Positions 12,046 through 23,689 of a stretch of 64,000 nucleotides of DNA are shown in pieces. The notes below the pieces were generated by a model, which did no database searches, was not told the DNA's origin, and saw nothing but the letters and a program-made list of their open reading frames with translations. The stretch is taken from assembly GCF_047511655.1 (NCBI RefSeq), contig NC_133401.1, positions 15,780,001 to 15,844,000 on the forward strand, in the 5' to 3' direction. How positions within the stretch are numbered: position 1 is the stretch's first letter; every line of letters starts with the position of its first letter. This DNA comes from Castor canadensis. Lineage: Eukaryota; Chordata; Mammalia; Rodentia; Castoridae. The translations under genes were made by a program, and so were the position numbers.

Positions 12046-12297
12046 TTTTCTACAGAAAAGTAAAGGAGCTAAAATAGTCCAAACTATTCTGAAGATCAAA
12101 TGTGATGGATTAACAGTGACTTCAAGATGTGACATAAAGCAACAGTAATCAAGAGCCGTGGCATCTGCAGATGCCCAGAAGTGAGGATGAAGGGAAGACA
12201 GCCAAGTGCCCAGAAACACACAATGACCAACCGACTTCTGACCAAGCTGCATAGGCAATTCAATGAAGGACAGTCATTTCAATAAATGGTACTGGAG

Positions 12298-12392
12298 CAG
12301 GGAGGGAAGGTAGGAAGGGCGGGAAGAAAGGAAAGGCGGAAGGGAGGGAAGGAGGGAGGAAGGAAGGAAAGAGAAGGGAGAAGAGAAAGAAA
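12298..12392. repeat. (GGAA/GGGA)n purine-rich repeat
   Basis: An impure gggagggaaggtaggaagg type tract, all purine apart from a few bases. Confidence 0.9.
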
Positions 12393-12867
12393 AAGTCAAC
12401 TTTGATCAGACTTCACACCTTATACAAAAATTAAATCAAAAGGGATCACAGACCTAAATGTAAAATAGAAAACTGTAAAATTTTAGAATAAAATGTAGGA
12501 GGAAAAAAATACCTATATGACCCTAGGTTAGGCAAATGTTTCAGACATACACCACCAAAAGCTTAACACATTAAAAAAACTGATAAAGCAGACTTCATGA
12601 AATTTAGCAAAATGCTAAGCATCACATTGATTTCATTCATGTGATATTATGGCAAAGGCCACAGGACTGGGGAATAAATCAGTGGTCTCCTGGGACTAAG
12701 AACAGAGAAAGAGTTTGACTACAAAAGGTACCATTAAACAATGTTTTGGATGAAGGAACTTTTCTATAGCTTGACTGCAGAAGTTTATCTAACATAATTC
12801 TCAAAACTCATAGAACTGTGCAACAAAAAGAATAAATTCTACTGTACGGACATTAAAAAAATAAATG

Positions 12868-12960
12868 TTTACATGGCTGGCTGAATGACTCAAGTGGTAG
12901 AGTGCCTGCCTAGCAAGCATGAGGCCCTGAGTTCAAACCCCAGTACTGCCAAAAAATTAA
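12868..12960 (+). mobile_element. ID-like SINE, well preserved
   Basis: ggctggctgaatgactcaag tggtagagtgcctgcctagc aagcatgaggccctgagttc aaaccccagtactgcc, A-rich end. A near-consensus copy useful for identifying the lineage. Confidence 0.93.
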
Positions 12961-13448
12961 AATCCTTGATCCCACCTCCTAAAAATTCTACATAAGTCAG
13001 TTTGGAACTGCACCCAAGGGTCTGCCCATGTATAGAGGTTCCAGCTGGTAATTCTTCAAAGTAGCCAGAGCAAAACAATGCATTACCTGTGGGGTACAAC
13101 AATCTGAAGGAATCCAGATTTCTCATTAGAGAAAGGCCGAAAGGAAGTGGCACAGGACTTCCAAAGTGGTAAAAGAAAAGAACTGTCAATGTAGAATTGT
13201 GCACGTAGGATACAGTATTTAAGAATATCATTCAGGAGGGAAGGTGAAATAAAAACTTTCTCACATGATCTAGGAGGATTTGGAGGCAGCACGCTAGCTC
13301 TAAAGGACAGCTCAGAGACATCCTTCACAGAGAAGAAAGAAACCTGGGTCATCAGGAAGGAAGAAGAAGCAACGGAATGGTAAACATCTAGGAAAATACC
13401 ACAGATTCTTGAGTTTTAAAAAATATGTTTTACTATTAAAAGCAAAAA

Positions 13449-13500
13449 TTGTGCTAGGGGTGTGGCTCAGGTGATAGAGCACCTGCCTAGAAAAACCAAA
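13449..13500 (+). mobile_element. ID-like SINE fragment
   Basis: tgtgctaggggtgtggctca ggtgatagagcacctgccta; 3' half missing. Confidence 0.7.
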
Positions 13501-13689
13501 ACTTGTAACACTGATGGGGTTTTTCAAGTATATACACATAACATGTGACAACTCTAACATAAAAGCAATGCATTATTTTTCTCTGGCTGCTTTCAAGCTT
13601 CTTCGTTAGTTTTCAGCAGTCTGATTATGGTATGTTCTACACTTGGATTGCTCTGAGTTTCTCCTGTTTGAGATTTGATCAACTTCTTA

Positions 13690-14500
13690 AAAGAAACCTC
13701 CTAGGATACTAGAAAAGCAAAACAAGCAAAAGGAACAATAAAGATATGAGCAGAAACCAAAGAAACTGAAACCTTCCAAAATATAATCTCAAAGCTATGG
13801 TTTTGCTGCTAAATTCTATCAAACAAAAGAAAAATAACATTAATTCTACATGACTTTCTGAAAGTACAACAGAGAGAATACTTCCTAACTCAATTTAGGA
13901 TGGCAAAATTAGTCTGATACCAAAGACAGTGAACCTAACTGAATAATAGCAAATCGAATCAAGCAATATATAAAAACAGTATACCCCTTCTGAGTGGGAG
14001 TCATCCCAGGAAAGAACAGTTGCCTATAAAAATGCTTTCCCAACAGCAGATCAGCAAGCGCAGAGAAAACCAGCATCAAGGGCAATAAAACACCATTGTG
14101 ACCTTGCCTGGGATATGTCCCCATGCCTACTCTAAAAAAACGCACAATGGATTCTCTGGAGAAAGAAGACAGTTTAAATTTTTTTAGTGTGTCTGTAAAG
14201 TTCAGCTCGTATCAAACATTGTCATGGGACTCATTTCTCTCAGTTGTATTTAAAACTGTTGTGTGCTTTACACAGAAAAATACTAGTCACACTTCTATGA
14301 ACTACACAATAAAATTTCATTCTGGTTTTGGACAACAAATAAATAAAAATGCTTTCCCTATATGGTCAGGAAGAAGATGGCAATGTTCATTGTCACCACT
14401 CCCACCCAACACTGTCCTGAAAATCAGCCAGTGCAGAGAGGCATGAAAAAACACAAAGGCAAATAGAAGGAAGGAGAGAGGGAGGGAGGGAGATAAAAGC
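13690..14500 (+). mobile_element. Old L1 ORF2 relic, fragmented
   Basis: L1 phrases in sense orientation: ctaaattctatcaaacaaaa, tgactttctgaaagtacaac, caatatataaaaacagtata, then ctcccacccaacactgtcct at about 14400. Bases 14145-14340 do not fit L1 and may be an unrelated insertion. A purine tract lies at 14466-14493. Confidence 0.6.
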
Positions 14501-14504
14501 ACAA

Positions 14505-15255
14505 AAACCTGTACAAGAACATGGTTCCTGCAATAAAAGAACTTTCAGTGTATGGAAAAAAGAAAGATAAGAAGTCAAGAGCTAAAAGACACAAACAAGT
14601 CAAACTCTACAAAATTCACCATTATCTCTCCATGGGCAATGCTCTGGTGTGCTCCAGCATTCTCAAGAAAGCACCGTTCTGTAAGCTGCAAAGAACCAAT
14701 ACTTAGACTATCTTTTCTTGGCCTTGGATAAAAGCCATTTGTGATCATCCATATTTGGCAATTGTAACAATCCATCACATATCAACTCAATGTTGGAGGT
14801 CTGCTTTAAAATACTTGGCAGGGAATGGATACAAACAAGACCAGTAAATGTCATAATGGTGAAGTTTGGTGGTGGTTTCAAAGCATTACTTTACTCTTAT
14901 TATATTGACTACATTTACACATATTCCATAGTACCTATTTTTAAAACTGAATCTACTGATCAGGAAAACATTAAAATATTAAGAGATCACTATATGCTAC
15001 AGGTGTTCATGGGTAATTACATTTCTTCTATATATATTTTCTTATTCCTCTACAAGAGCCAATCATTTCTGCAATGAGAACTGTAAGTATTTCAAATAAA
15101 ATATAACTAAATTGCATAGGACTGAAAAAACTTACCCAAAAAAAAAAAAAAATCAAAGTTCATTAACATTGCTTTCGGAACCCTCCAAAAAAAGAAAACA
15201 AACAAAAAAAACCCAAGCACATCTCAGCCTAATTCGAAACACATTAAGAACCGAA
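14505..15255. other. AT-rich DNA without recognised features
   Basis: I see no gene or confident repeat. An A-run lies at 15138-15151 and an A-rich tract at 15185-15215. Confidence 0.5.
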
Positions 15256-15257
15256 GC

Positions 15258-15440
15258 GATGGACTGCAACTACTTAAATTCAAATCCCAGCCTCTTACTA
15301 CCTGTGTCAGCTAGTAAATGACTTAGGCTGTGTCTGTTTCATTTTTAACGTGGCAATGACAGGGCCCCACCCCACGGACTCTTGTGATGATTAACTATGT
15401 CAACTGAAATGAGTCTCAGAATAAAACTTAGCACTACGTG
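15258..15440 (+). mobile_element. MIR SINE
   Basis: ttaaattcaaatcccagcct cttactacctgtgtcagcta ... acttaggctgtgtctgtttc: MIR order of motifs, diverged. Bases 15441-15955 to the right hold no recognised feature. Confidence 0.6.
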
Positions 15441-15959
15441 CTACACACTGTATTACTCAGGCCCTATCTCTCCCCGCATCTTTTCAACACTAGGGCAACT
15501 GCAGAAGAATATGCCAATGAGCAGAGGAAACCTCTTCCCAGGGAAGAGCGGGCAGTGGAGAAGGAGAGATGCCAAGTGCAACTGGGGGCCGTTCCCTCCT
15601 CTTCCCTGCAGCCTTTTCCAATCAAGGCTGGGGAGGAAAGGCGGCTGAGACACCAGAACTTCATCCGCACTCCGCCGTAAATCACAGCGGACATCCCAGA
15701 CAACAGCCAGGGGCGACCAGTCCCAAAAAAAATTGGGAATTCGGGTACTTTTTTACAGGGACCAGGGCGGGGCTGGGGACACTGCAGCAAGTGGGGCTCC
15801 GACCCTCCTTGGGGTCGCTGAAGCTTTCAGGAACTGGGTGCTTCTCAGAAAATTAAAAAGTACTAAGAACAAGTGGCCTCTCTTCCACTGTTCTGAGCCA
15901 TTTAACTCAAAAATCATTCCTAGGTAGAAGGTGTGAGAGAAGGGGAAACTGAGGCAGGG

Positions 15960-16700
15960 CTACGCTGCTCGCAGACTACACTGCTGGTGGCGCCGGACAC
16001 GGTCAGCAAAAGGGCCGCCGGGGGCGCGGAGCGCAGGCCTCAACCCGGGTGATGGCGGCCCCGCCCCGAGCCCAGATGCACCAGCAGCCCCACACCCGGC
16101 TCATTCAAAGGAAATAAACCCGGCCCTGCGCCATAATTAGACTCTCTCCCCTAAGGTCCATCGCCCGGTTCCTTGTGGCCCCGAGCAAAATCACGAAAGA
16201 CCGGAACGGAGGCGGGGAGGGGACAGGAGGGAGGAAGGGACAGGCTCACCTTTTTGCGAAAAAACGCAGGCCGCGCGGCCTCTCTTACCTGGGCCGGAAG
16301 TGGCTCTGGGCTCACAGCCCGCCTGGACTACACTTCCCAGAATTCCCGACGGAATAAGCCCGGCGCCGGCCGCCTACACCGGAAGTTAACCGGAAAACAG
16401 GGTTCCAAGACTCCATTTCCCAAAATTCCCCAGGCGGAAGTTCCGGCTGAGGAGACCCTGGTTTGAGTTTCTAAACTGGCCAATCGGGATCAAATTCCCT
16501 AGATTCGCTTTCCTGAAGCCAAAATCTCCCTAACACGGCGGACGGTGATGTAGTTCTCTATTTTCTGCGGTAGACCGTGCATTAAAGGCGCCTTTCCTAG
16601 GTCGTGACTGTGTGGGTCTTCTGGACCACAATTCCCAGAATCTCCTGCAGGGTAGCCCTTCCTGCGACTCAGCTCTTTCTCATTTGAGCAGTCCATCGAA
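15960..16700 (-). promoter_or_regulatory. Orphan CpG-rich promoter with ZNF143-like sites, probably first exon of a leftward gene
   Basis: An isolated CpG-rich block in AT-rich surroundings. Three ZNF143/THAP11-like motifs lie in the same orientation: actacacttcccagaattcc (16327-16346), actccatttcccaaaattcc (16410-16429) and accacaattcccagaatctc (16625-16644). ETS-like ggaagt cores occur at about 16303, 16381 and 16436, and a CCAAT box (ggccaatcgg) lies near 16478. Two good splice donors read on the minus strand: CCCAG then gtaagag (exon end 16289) and AAAAG then gtgagc (exon end 16250). This suggests a minus-strand transcript with alternative first exons running left. No coding exon was found between here and position 1. 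The human ZNF180 neighbour on that side is, from memory, ZNF229, so a KRAB zinc-finger gene is plausible. Confidence 0.6.
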
Positions 16701-16704
16701 ATAC

Positions 16705-17780
16705 AGATATAATGCTAGACTACTCGTCGACCTCAGTTATTCCCCAACTCATCTCCTTTTTTCTTGAAATTTTTTTCTTTCAAACGTGATGAACCCCTCA
16801 ATGAGTTCAACCCTACCTGGTTCTATAAAATACCCAACGAAGGAGAATGGAGTTGCTTGAAATACAAACATGGTGGGTGAGAGAAAGAAAAATCAAGTTA
16901 TAAAAAGGAAGCGAAGTGTGAACAAAAACAATGCAAATACTGAAAGGAATGTGGGCTGACCTGCATTGGTGCTGAATTTAAAGAATACTAGATCTCTACC
17001 TTGCTTTGACTGGATTCTTTTTTATTCTGTGTGGGCATGAATGTATCTAGAACTAGTTAGTGCTACTACTCCACTACCTCCATCCAAGATCCTCAAGAAT
17101 AGACGTGGATGTCAAGAACCCAAAACACAAAGAAGCAAAAATACAGATGCACCCACGGCTCAGACCACAAAGCAGAAGCAGCAAATATTACCCATGATTA
17201 CTTGGATTTAACTGCTGATTATGAAATGTTGTCATGAGACAAATGGAAGGAGTGTATTGATAGACAAAATGCCGTACTATGAGAAGGACAAATGCTTTAT
17301 ATCTTGACTTTTTTTTTTCTTTGAGCTTCTGTGACATCACCTATTTTCATCCTGCTCATGATATCATAAATACTTTAAGTTGTCTGATGGCAGGCAGGAG
17401 GATTCATTGAGGAAAGTGGATTACATAATAGCTCAATCCAGAAAATTTTAGCAAAAAGAATGTAAGAAAGGAAAGAAAACTTCAGTGCCCACTTTTCTCC
17501 TAGGCAGGAAATGTTCTTTTTCTTTGTGGTAGTAGGTTAATTGTATTTGATGTTGGCCCTGGAAGTTTTTGAAATCTAGATCAACTTCCTTTCTTTCATG
17601 CCCTTCACCTGCTGAAGTAACTAGGTCATTGTTAGGTAGGATTCCTCACAATCTGGATTGATCTGATGGTTTCCTGAATCAGGAATTTATTATTTTGAAA
17701 CTTCAATATTCTGTAAATTAGAAGTTAGATTTAAAGGCAGGAATAAGGCAAATAGGATGCTACAAATAGCTGACAAGATC
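16705..17780. other. Flank of the 16-kb promoter, no gene recognised
   Basis: AT-rich sequence with no domain-bearing ORF. A possible plus-strand splice donor (ggtgggtgagag near 16870) is not supported by a partner exon. Confidence 0.45.
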
Positions 17781-18400
17781 ACACATGACGTCCAAGTGGA
17801 ACCATGGAAAAGGCTAGGCAAGTACTCTTACTAAGAAGTAAAAGAAAAAGACTAAACAGTCATGTGAAAATGCTCAGCAGTTTAAAAGATGGTGATCACT
17901 TTAAGAAATTAGACCATGTAATTCTTTATTTAAACCCCTCCAAAATATAATTGGGGGGATGCAGTACTGGGGTTTGAACTCAGGGCCTCATGCTTGCTAG
18001 GCAGGTGCTCTACCACTTGAGCCACTCTGCCAACTCAAGGAAATGTCTTTGGAACTAATTATCTTATAGTCTATATATTAAAGAGGGTAAATCTCATAAT
18101 AAGCGAGGTTTTTTGATAAAGTGACAGGAAAATGTAAAAATACAATGGGCAAAATAAAAGTTTTGTATACTTTCACTTCCAATAGTAACAAAACATAATT
18201 TGGAAAAATACCTAACAAGGAAAAGGTAGACTTTTTTAATATCAGGAGGCCTCAAAACACAAGCTGATAGACTATTAGTGAGTCAAAATTCAGAAAAAGT
18301 TGGGGGAGTTGGAGTTACTTATCTTCTAAGGAATCGTGGTCTAGTCAAAGATTTGAAAAGCCTTGCTCTACAGCAGTTTTCACACCTGTAAGAAACTAGG
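17780..18400 (+). mobile_element. Old L1 3' relic, interrupted by a SINE
   Basis: catgtgaaaatgctcagcag ttt, then ggtgatcactttaagaaatt, resembles an L1 ORF2 end. Subfamily unknown. Confidence 0.45.
17952..18045 (-). mobile_element. ID-like SINE, minus strand
   Basis: gcagtactggggtttgaact cagggcctcatgcttgctag gcaggtgctctaccacttga gcc: near-consensus reverse complement. Confidence 0.93.
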
Positions 18401-18496
18401 AGAACAAAATGTTCTAGTAATAACTACAAAATACACAGCTTCTCAAGCCCATGTAAAACATTTACCAAAAGGATAAAACAATAACAAATTTCAAGC

Positions 18497-18590
18497 CATG
18501 CCTGGCAAGTCATGCCTATAATCCCAGCACTTGGGAGGCAGAGGCAGGAGGATCATAAGTTTGAGGCCCTGGTTCAAAAAAATTATAACA
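18497..18590 (+). mobile_element. B1 SINE
   Basis: catgcctggcaagtcatgcc tataatcccagcacttggga ggcagaggcaggaggatc. Clear. Confidence 0.9.
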
Positions 18591-18675
18591 CAAAGTAACA
18601 AATTTCAAAGCACTGGAATCATATGGAATATGTTTTCTGAATATAATGAAATTCAGCCAGAAATCAATATCAGCC

Positions 18676-18755
18676 TAGGGCTGAGTTCATGTCTAAAGTG
18701 ATAGAGCACCAACCTCTCAAGCACAAGGCCCTGAGTTTAAACCCCTTTATAGCCA
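18676..18755 (+). mobile_element. ID-like SINE
   Basis: agggctgagttcatgtctaa agtgatagagcaccaacctc, then ccctgagtttaaacccc. Confidence 0.75.
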
Positions 18756-18759
18756 AACA

Positions 18760-20294
18760 TAGATAATAATTCCCATGCATGCACTTAGTAAGTACTGTCT
18801 CGTCTCCAAACCCATCCTGCTTTAACTTTTTGTTATATGGGTGAAATGGGGAATCTGCTGCCAATCTTTTTATTTTCTCCTGATCTATTAGGTTTTACAG
18901 TTCAAGACACTAGGAGGCATCATCAAAGTTGGACTACTCTCTGTGGACAACCAGGCAACCATATTTTTATTATAGCAGCTGCTCAATCTAATTTGTACTT
19001 TTCCCAACACTTAAATAACCAGGTTCATCATGGTTCCTCATAAACATTACCAAATAGCATCCCAAACTCTGGTCCTCAGATGAAAGACCTACAACTGCCT
19101 CTGAACTCAGAGACATCAGAACCAGCTGAACATCTGCAGCAACTTGGGTCTGAGTTTCAGAACAGCAGAACTTCTTCAACCATCTAACTTTTAACAATCC
19201 CTACCTCTTCATTTTGTTCCTTCAGATCTCAGGTGGTTGCTGCTTAGAGTTCTTTTTGCTCTTTCAGAGAGCAAATACTGTATACACTAATAAATACTAT
19301 ATATATGATGTACACCAATTCTTTAAATACCTGGTGGGGTTTCTCTCTCCTCCTCAATGGACATTAAATTATACACTATTTTTGGTAATTAATCAAACCA
19401 CTTTTAAGTGACCCATGGATCAAAAAAGTATTACATCAGAAACTGAAGTACATATATATTAACTGCATGATAATAAAAATAACCTCCTATCAAAGCTTGT
19501 AGGATACACCCAATGCGTCAAATAAAATGGAAAGATTTAAATATATACATGAGAAAAAAGGTGAAGAAATCAAGAAAAGAAACCCATTCCAAGAAGTTGC
19601 AAAAAGCAAATTACCTAATGTAAAAGTATAATAAAGATAATAGATAAATGAAATAGAGAACAAACAAAACACATTATGAGCGGATTTTAAAAGTTACTCT
19701 TTGAAATGAGAATGAAAAATGACAACGCTAAGTAGAGTTTTATTATTAAAACAGCAGTGTTTGAGCTAGTGGAGTGGCTTAAGTGGTCAAGCACTTGCCT
19801 TTCAAGTGGGAAGCCCTGAGTTCAAACGCAAGTACCACAAAAAAGAGTTAACAGTCACAAATTATCAAGGAAAAGAATGACAAAGGAAACATCACTATCC
19901 TTTCTATAGACATAGAGGGATATTATAGGGAAATTGATATAAATGAAGTTGAGAACTTCAATGAATGGAGTTGCAGAGAATTTAACAAGCATAGCATTTA
20001 CTTACACACATCCTGCTTTGGACAAAGGATAGCAAGTTGTAAAGACGCAACTCAATTATGTGAGAATCATAAAAAAGGAGTTATTTGAACAAAATCTGTA
20101 CAGATTTCTTTTGATCTTGACTTCTCATCCTTCTAGTATATGGAGGGTATATATTGGTCTTTTTCACACAGCTGTTTTACAAGTGCCTTTAAGTTAAATA
20201 GATAATATAACTTGCACCTCCTTTTAGTTCTTCATCCTGCTTGCTTCAAATTCAGTGTTCCCACCTTACCCACTTCCTTAAGGACAGTCTTAAC
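18760..20294. other. Intergenic AT-rich DNA with one ID SINE
   Basis: Contains an ID SINE on the plus strand at 19764-19850 (gagctagtggagtggcttaa gtggtcaagc). The rest shows weak L1-like AT-rich text (for example 19380-19700) but no feature I would name. Confidence 0.55.
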
Positions 20295-20304
20295 ATTAGA
20301 CCTT

Positions 20305-20856
20305 TCTTTTTTATCTTATTTACTTGTTTTTATTGTTTTTTTATTTATATGTGCATACAATGCTTGGGCCATTTCTCCCCCCTGCCCCCACCCCCTCCCT
20401 TACCACCCACTCTGCCCCTCCCTCCCTCCCCTACCCCTCGATACCCGGCAGAAACCATTTTGCCCTTATCTCTAATTTTGTTGAAGAGAAGTATAAGCAA
20501 TAATAGGAAGGAACAAGGGTTTTTGCTGGTTGAGATAAGGATAGCTATACAGGGAGTTGACTCACATTAATTTCCTGTGCGTGTGTGTTACCTTCTAGGT
20601 TAATTCTTTTTGATCTAACCTTTTCTCTAGTTCCTGGTCCCCTTTTCCTATTGGCCTCAGTTGCTTTTAAGGTATCTGCTTTAGTTTCTCTGCGTTAAGG
20701 GCAACAAATGCTAGCTAATTTTTTAGGTGTCTTACCTGTCCTCACCCCTCCCTTGTGTGCTCTCACTTTTATCATGTGATCAAAGTCCAGTCCCCTTGTT
20801 GTGTTTGTCCTTGATCTAATGTCTGCATATGAGGGAGAACATACGATTTTTGGAAG
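20305..20856 (-). mobile_element. 5'-truncated L1 3' end, same subfamily as the full-length L1
   Basis: About 550 bp nearly identical to 32.16-32.72 kb (A-rich tail, G-rich 3' UTR tract, tail end of ORF2). Flanked by ATTAGACCTT at 20295-20304 and 20857-20866, a likely target duplication. It sits against an older L1 relic to the right. Confidence 0.88.
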
Positions 20857-20866
20857 ATTAGACCTT

Positions 20867-21285
20867 ATTCTTTAATCAAAACACTAAATGCTACAGCTGT
20901 TCTCCAAGTATTTCTTTAGCTGCATTCCACACATTTTGATGCATTGTGTATTCATGTTATTTAACTCAAAATAGTTTTTAAGTGTCCCTTGTGATTTCCT
21001 CTTTGACCCATGGCATAATGTCAAGTATGTCTTTAACTTTCCAAACGTTTTGGGAGAAGGGGTTCCAAAAATCCTTTCACTTTTCATTTTGAATTTAATC
21101 ATGTCATCATCAGAGAACATATTGTATGATTTCATTCTTAATTTTGAGGTGGGTTTATAGTGCATAATATGGTTTGTCACGATATTTCATGTGCACTTGA
21201 AAAGAATATTTATCCTGCTGTTTGGGGGATATTTGATTTGTACATGTATCATGGTAATTGGTAGTTATTCACGTCTTCTATGTTA
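20867..21285 (-). mobile_element. Old L1 relic
   Basis: Reverse-orientation L1 ORF2 text: tttagctgcattccacacat, ctctttgacccatggcataa, gcacttgaaaagaatattta. An older subfamily than the L1 inserted next to it. Confidence 0.7.
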
Positions 21286-21287
21286 GA

Positions 21288-21490
21288 CTTGAAATTTTTT
21301 CTGTAAGGGGCCAGATAATAAATATTTTAGTCTTGTTGGGCAATACATCTCTGTTGCACTGTTAAATCCTGCCTTGTAGTACAAAAGGAACCATAGACAA
21401 CAGGTAACAAGTGAGTGGGTCTGCATTTCAATAAGACTTTTCACACAAAGATAGGTGGTATCTGGCTCTTTTCTATATCTTTACTGATTT
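21288..21490 (+). mobile_element. MER5-like hAT nonautonomous element
   Basis: tttttctgtaaggggccaga taataaatattttagtcttg, followed by accatagacaacaggtaaca and caataagacttttcac. This is the MER5A-type sequence in diverged form. Confidence 0.8.
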
Positions 21491-21739
21491 TTTAGTCTAG
21501 TACTTCCATAAATTACTACAGAAGAGTATTGAATCTCCAACTGAAATTGTGGCTGTGTCTATTTTTCTTTTTAGTTTTACGTGTGTTTGTTTCTTTTCAA
21601 GAATGTTTGCCAGTTCCAGCTATCTTGTGAGCTTTCTCATGAACTCTTGTTCTACTGACTTAACTGGGAGTGACTGGAGATGCAGAAAAGACAAATGATA
21701 GAAGACAGACATGCATAAAGTTGGGGCCAGGTGTGATGG

Positions 21740-22440
21740 GTCTTCAGATGAAGACACACAACAGCCTCCTTGCTTCTTTTCTCTTATTTTTTAAAATCTT
21801 GCTTCTAAAGTCTTTCTTTAAAACCTTCTTTTCTATTCTTTAAAACCTTATTTCTAAAGCCTTCTTTTCTATTCTTTAAAGTCTCTTTCCTTAGACTCCC
21901 ACTGTCCCATGTTTTCTTTAGCTTTTTCTTAAAGTCTTAGTGCTCAGACTTGCAAACAACAACAGCAGCCATGTCTAAAATCTGCATATGCATAACTCTT
22001 AAAGTCTCGGTCCTTAGACTTGCACTGACCCATGTTCTCTTTAGCTTTTCTTTAGCTTAGCTTTTCTAAAGCCTATGTATAAAGTTCTCAGAGCAAAAAA
22101 AACTGCTCTGGTGGAGACACACCAGCCAGCATCAGAGGCAACTAATCAAAATCCCCCATAAAAAACTCTCGTGTCCTCCTTCAGCAAGTCTTTTATATCC
22201 AGTGGTAAACAAGGAGGTGGAGCAACAGTTCTCAGGGAGAGGTGTGACATTGTAACAAGAGAAACCTGTGTTCCTCCTTCTCTGAACATCAACAAATTAG
22301 GAAAAGCAGCTGTGCTGCAGTTTGCACTCTTGCTCTCTTCTGCAGCTGGGGCTGTGCCAAACTCAGCCTGTAGATCATTGAGCACAACTGTGCTTATGTC
22401 AGCTTCTCATAGGCTTCTCATAATCCTCTCCCCACACAGC
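21740..22440 (-). mobile_element. Endogenous retrovirus relic, LTR plus leader, class uncertain
   Basis: Read on the minus strand, an LTR-like block starts near 22437 (tgtggggagaggattatg), has a TATA-like ggatataaaag at about 22200, and grades into a leader region. Two similar blocks about 123 bp apart (22033 and 21910) each start with an ATG followed by Gly-Gln codons, as in some betaretroviral gag starts. They are followed by short repeated ctttaaag-type units to about 21790. No gag, pol or env ORF remains and no primer-binding site was confirmed. Identification as an ERV is inference. Confidence 0.45.
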
Positions 22441-22599
22441 TACATTTGGAATTGTATGTTTTCATGATGATTTGACCTCATTATCAATATATACCTCTTT
22501 ATACAAGGGAATATTCCTTGTTCTCAAGTCTACTTGTCTCATATTAAAACAACCACTTTAAAAAATTACTTCTAAGTGTATGTATGTCCTTTCCCACCC

Positions 22600-23035
22600 T
22601 TTTGTCTTTAATCAGTGTCTTTCTATTCAGAGTAGATTTCATACAGACAACATAAAGGAAATGCCTGCTTTTCAATCCAATATGACAATCTCTTGTTTTA
22701 AATTGCTGTGCCTAAGCCATTTATATTTAATGTAATTACAGATATTGCTGGATTACAACCTAGGACATAAGGTACTTGTCTTCCACTTAGCCTGCATGCT
22801 TTTTCTTTTTCCCCTATTGCAGCCTTCTTTTTGATTATTTTATGGTTCCATTTTAATTCTAATACTGGCTCATTATTTACACTATTTAGTAACTTTTGGT
22901 CATTGGTCTAAGGTCTTCAATACCCATTTTTAATTAATGGTCAACCTTCAAAGAATCTTATACTGCTTCCTGTATAGTGTATCTTTCAATAGTAAGACAC
23001 TTCCAAAGTCTCCTTCTTGTCTATTGTGCTAAAGT
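22600..23035 (-). mobile_element. Old L1 relic
   Basis: T-rich in plus orientation, with L1-like ttatatttaatgtaattaca and tttttgattattttatggtt. Probably the ORF1 or 5' part of the relic that continues at 23.7 kb. Confidence 0.55.
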
Positions 23036-23051
23036 AGTCATACATTGCATT

Positions 23052-23265
23052 TTCCTTTTTTTTTTTTTTTTTTTTTTTTTGGTGGACTGGGTTTGAACTT
23101 GGGGCTTTGCTTCAGCCACACCTCCAGTCCATTTTGCTCTGGTTATTTTGGAAGTGGGGTCTCAAGAACTATTGGCCCAGGCTGACCTCAAATCTCAATT
23201 CTCCTGATCTCAGCCTCCCAAGTAGCTAGGATTACAGCTGTGAGCCACTGGATCCTGGCTTACAT
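23052..23265 (-). mobile_element. ID-B1 SINE, minus strand
   Basis: A run of about 27 T (23054-23080), then ggactgggtttgaacttggg (ID), then B1 reverse complement (cagcctcccaagtagctagg attacagctgtgagcc). Confidence 0.85.
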
Positions 23266-23689
23266 TTTACTTTTACTTGCAACGGGGACTGAACCTTCTA
23301 CAATTGTGGGAGCTGATAAAGCATCTCTGTAAGGCGATTTGTTTTGTGTGCATGATGGAGCATGAAGTATGCAGGGAAGGTAGCTGGAAAGAGAGGATGG
23401 ATGAATAGTAGGGGGAAGAAAAAGCTGGAAACTACAGGAATAAGATGGAAGCCTGAGGACAGCTTGCAACTCCACAATTCTAGCTGCCTCTGATACGGAC
23501 AGTGCGAGGTGTTTTTAAGAACCTGAGCTCCTTTTCATAGATCTAAACACACCATACATCCCTAGTCCACCAATCAGAGAAGCTGATAGAGCACTCAACA
23601 GAAGGTAAAGAGGTGGCAGGCGCTAATGTTGCCTTGCATGGGTTAGGTGAGGTGCAAGGAGAAAAGCATAACTGGAAGGACTGCAATTA

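Larger units (their letters stand above)
11430..12850 (+). mobile_element. Old L1 ORF2 relic, interrupted by SINEs
   Basis: L1 ORF2 phrases in sense orientation: tctaatcagactgacaaaga, aaattcaatgcaattccaat, aaatggtactggagcag, gggatcacagacctaaatgt, aagcagacttcatgaaattt. Interrupted by SINEs at 11564 and 11933 and by a purine tract at 12298. No ORF survives. Confidence 0.8.

Noticed and set aside
12868-12960. tRNA-like A and B boxes here and at many other places
   Set aside because: They belong to ID-type SINEs with A-tails; no cloverleaf with intact acceptor stem was seen, so none is called as a tRNA gene.
16175-16466. Short plus-strand ORFs in the 16-kb island
   Set aside because: Basic, low-complexity translations of CpG-rich promoter sequence; the splice donors support the other strand.
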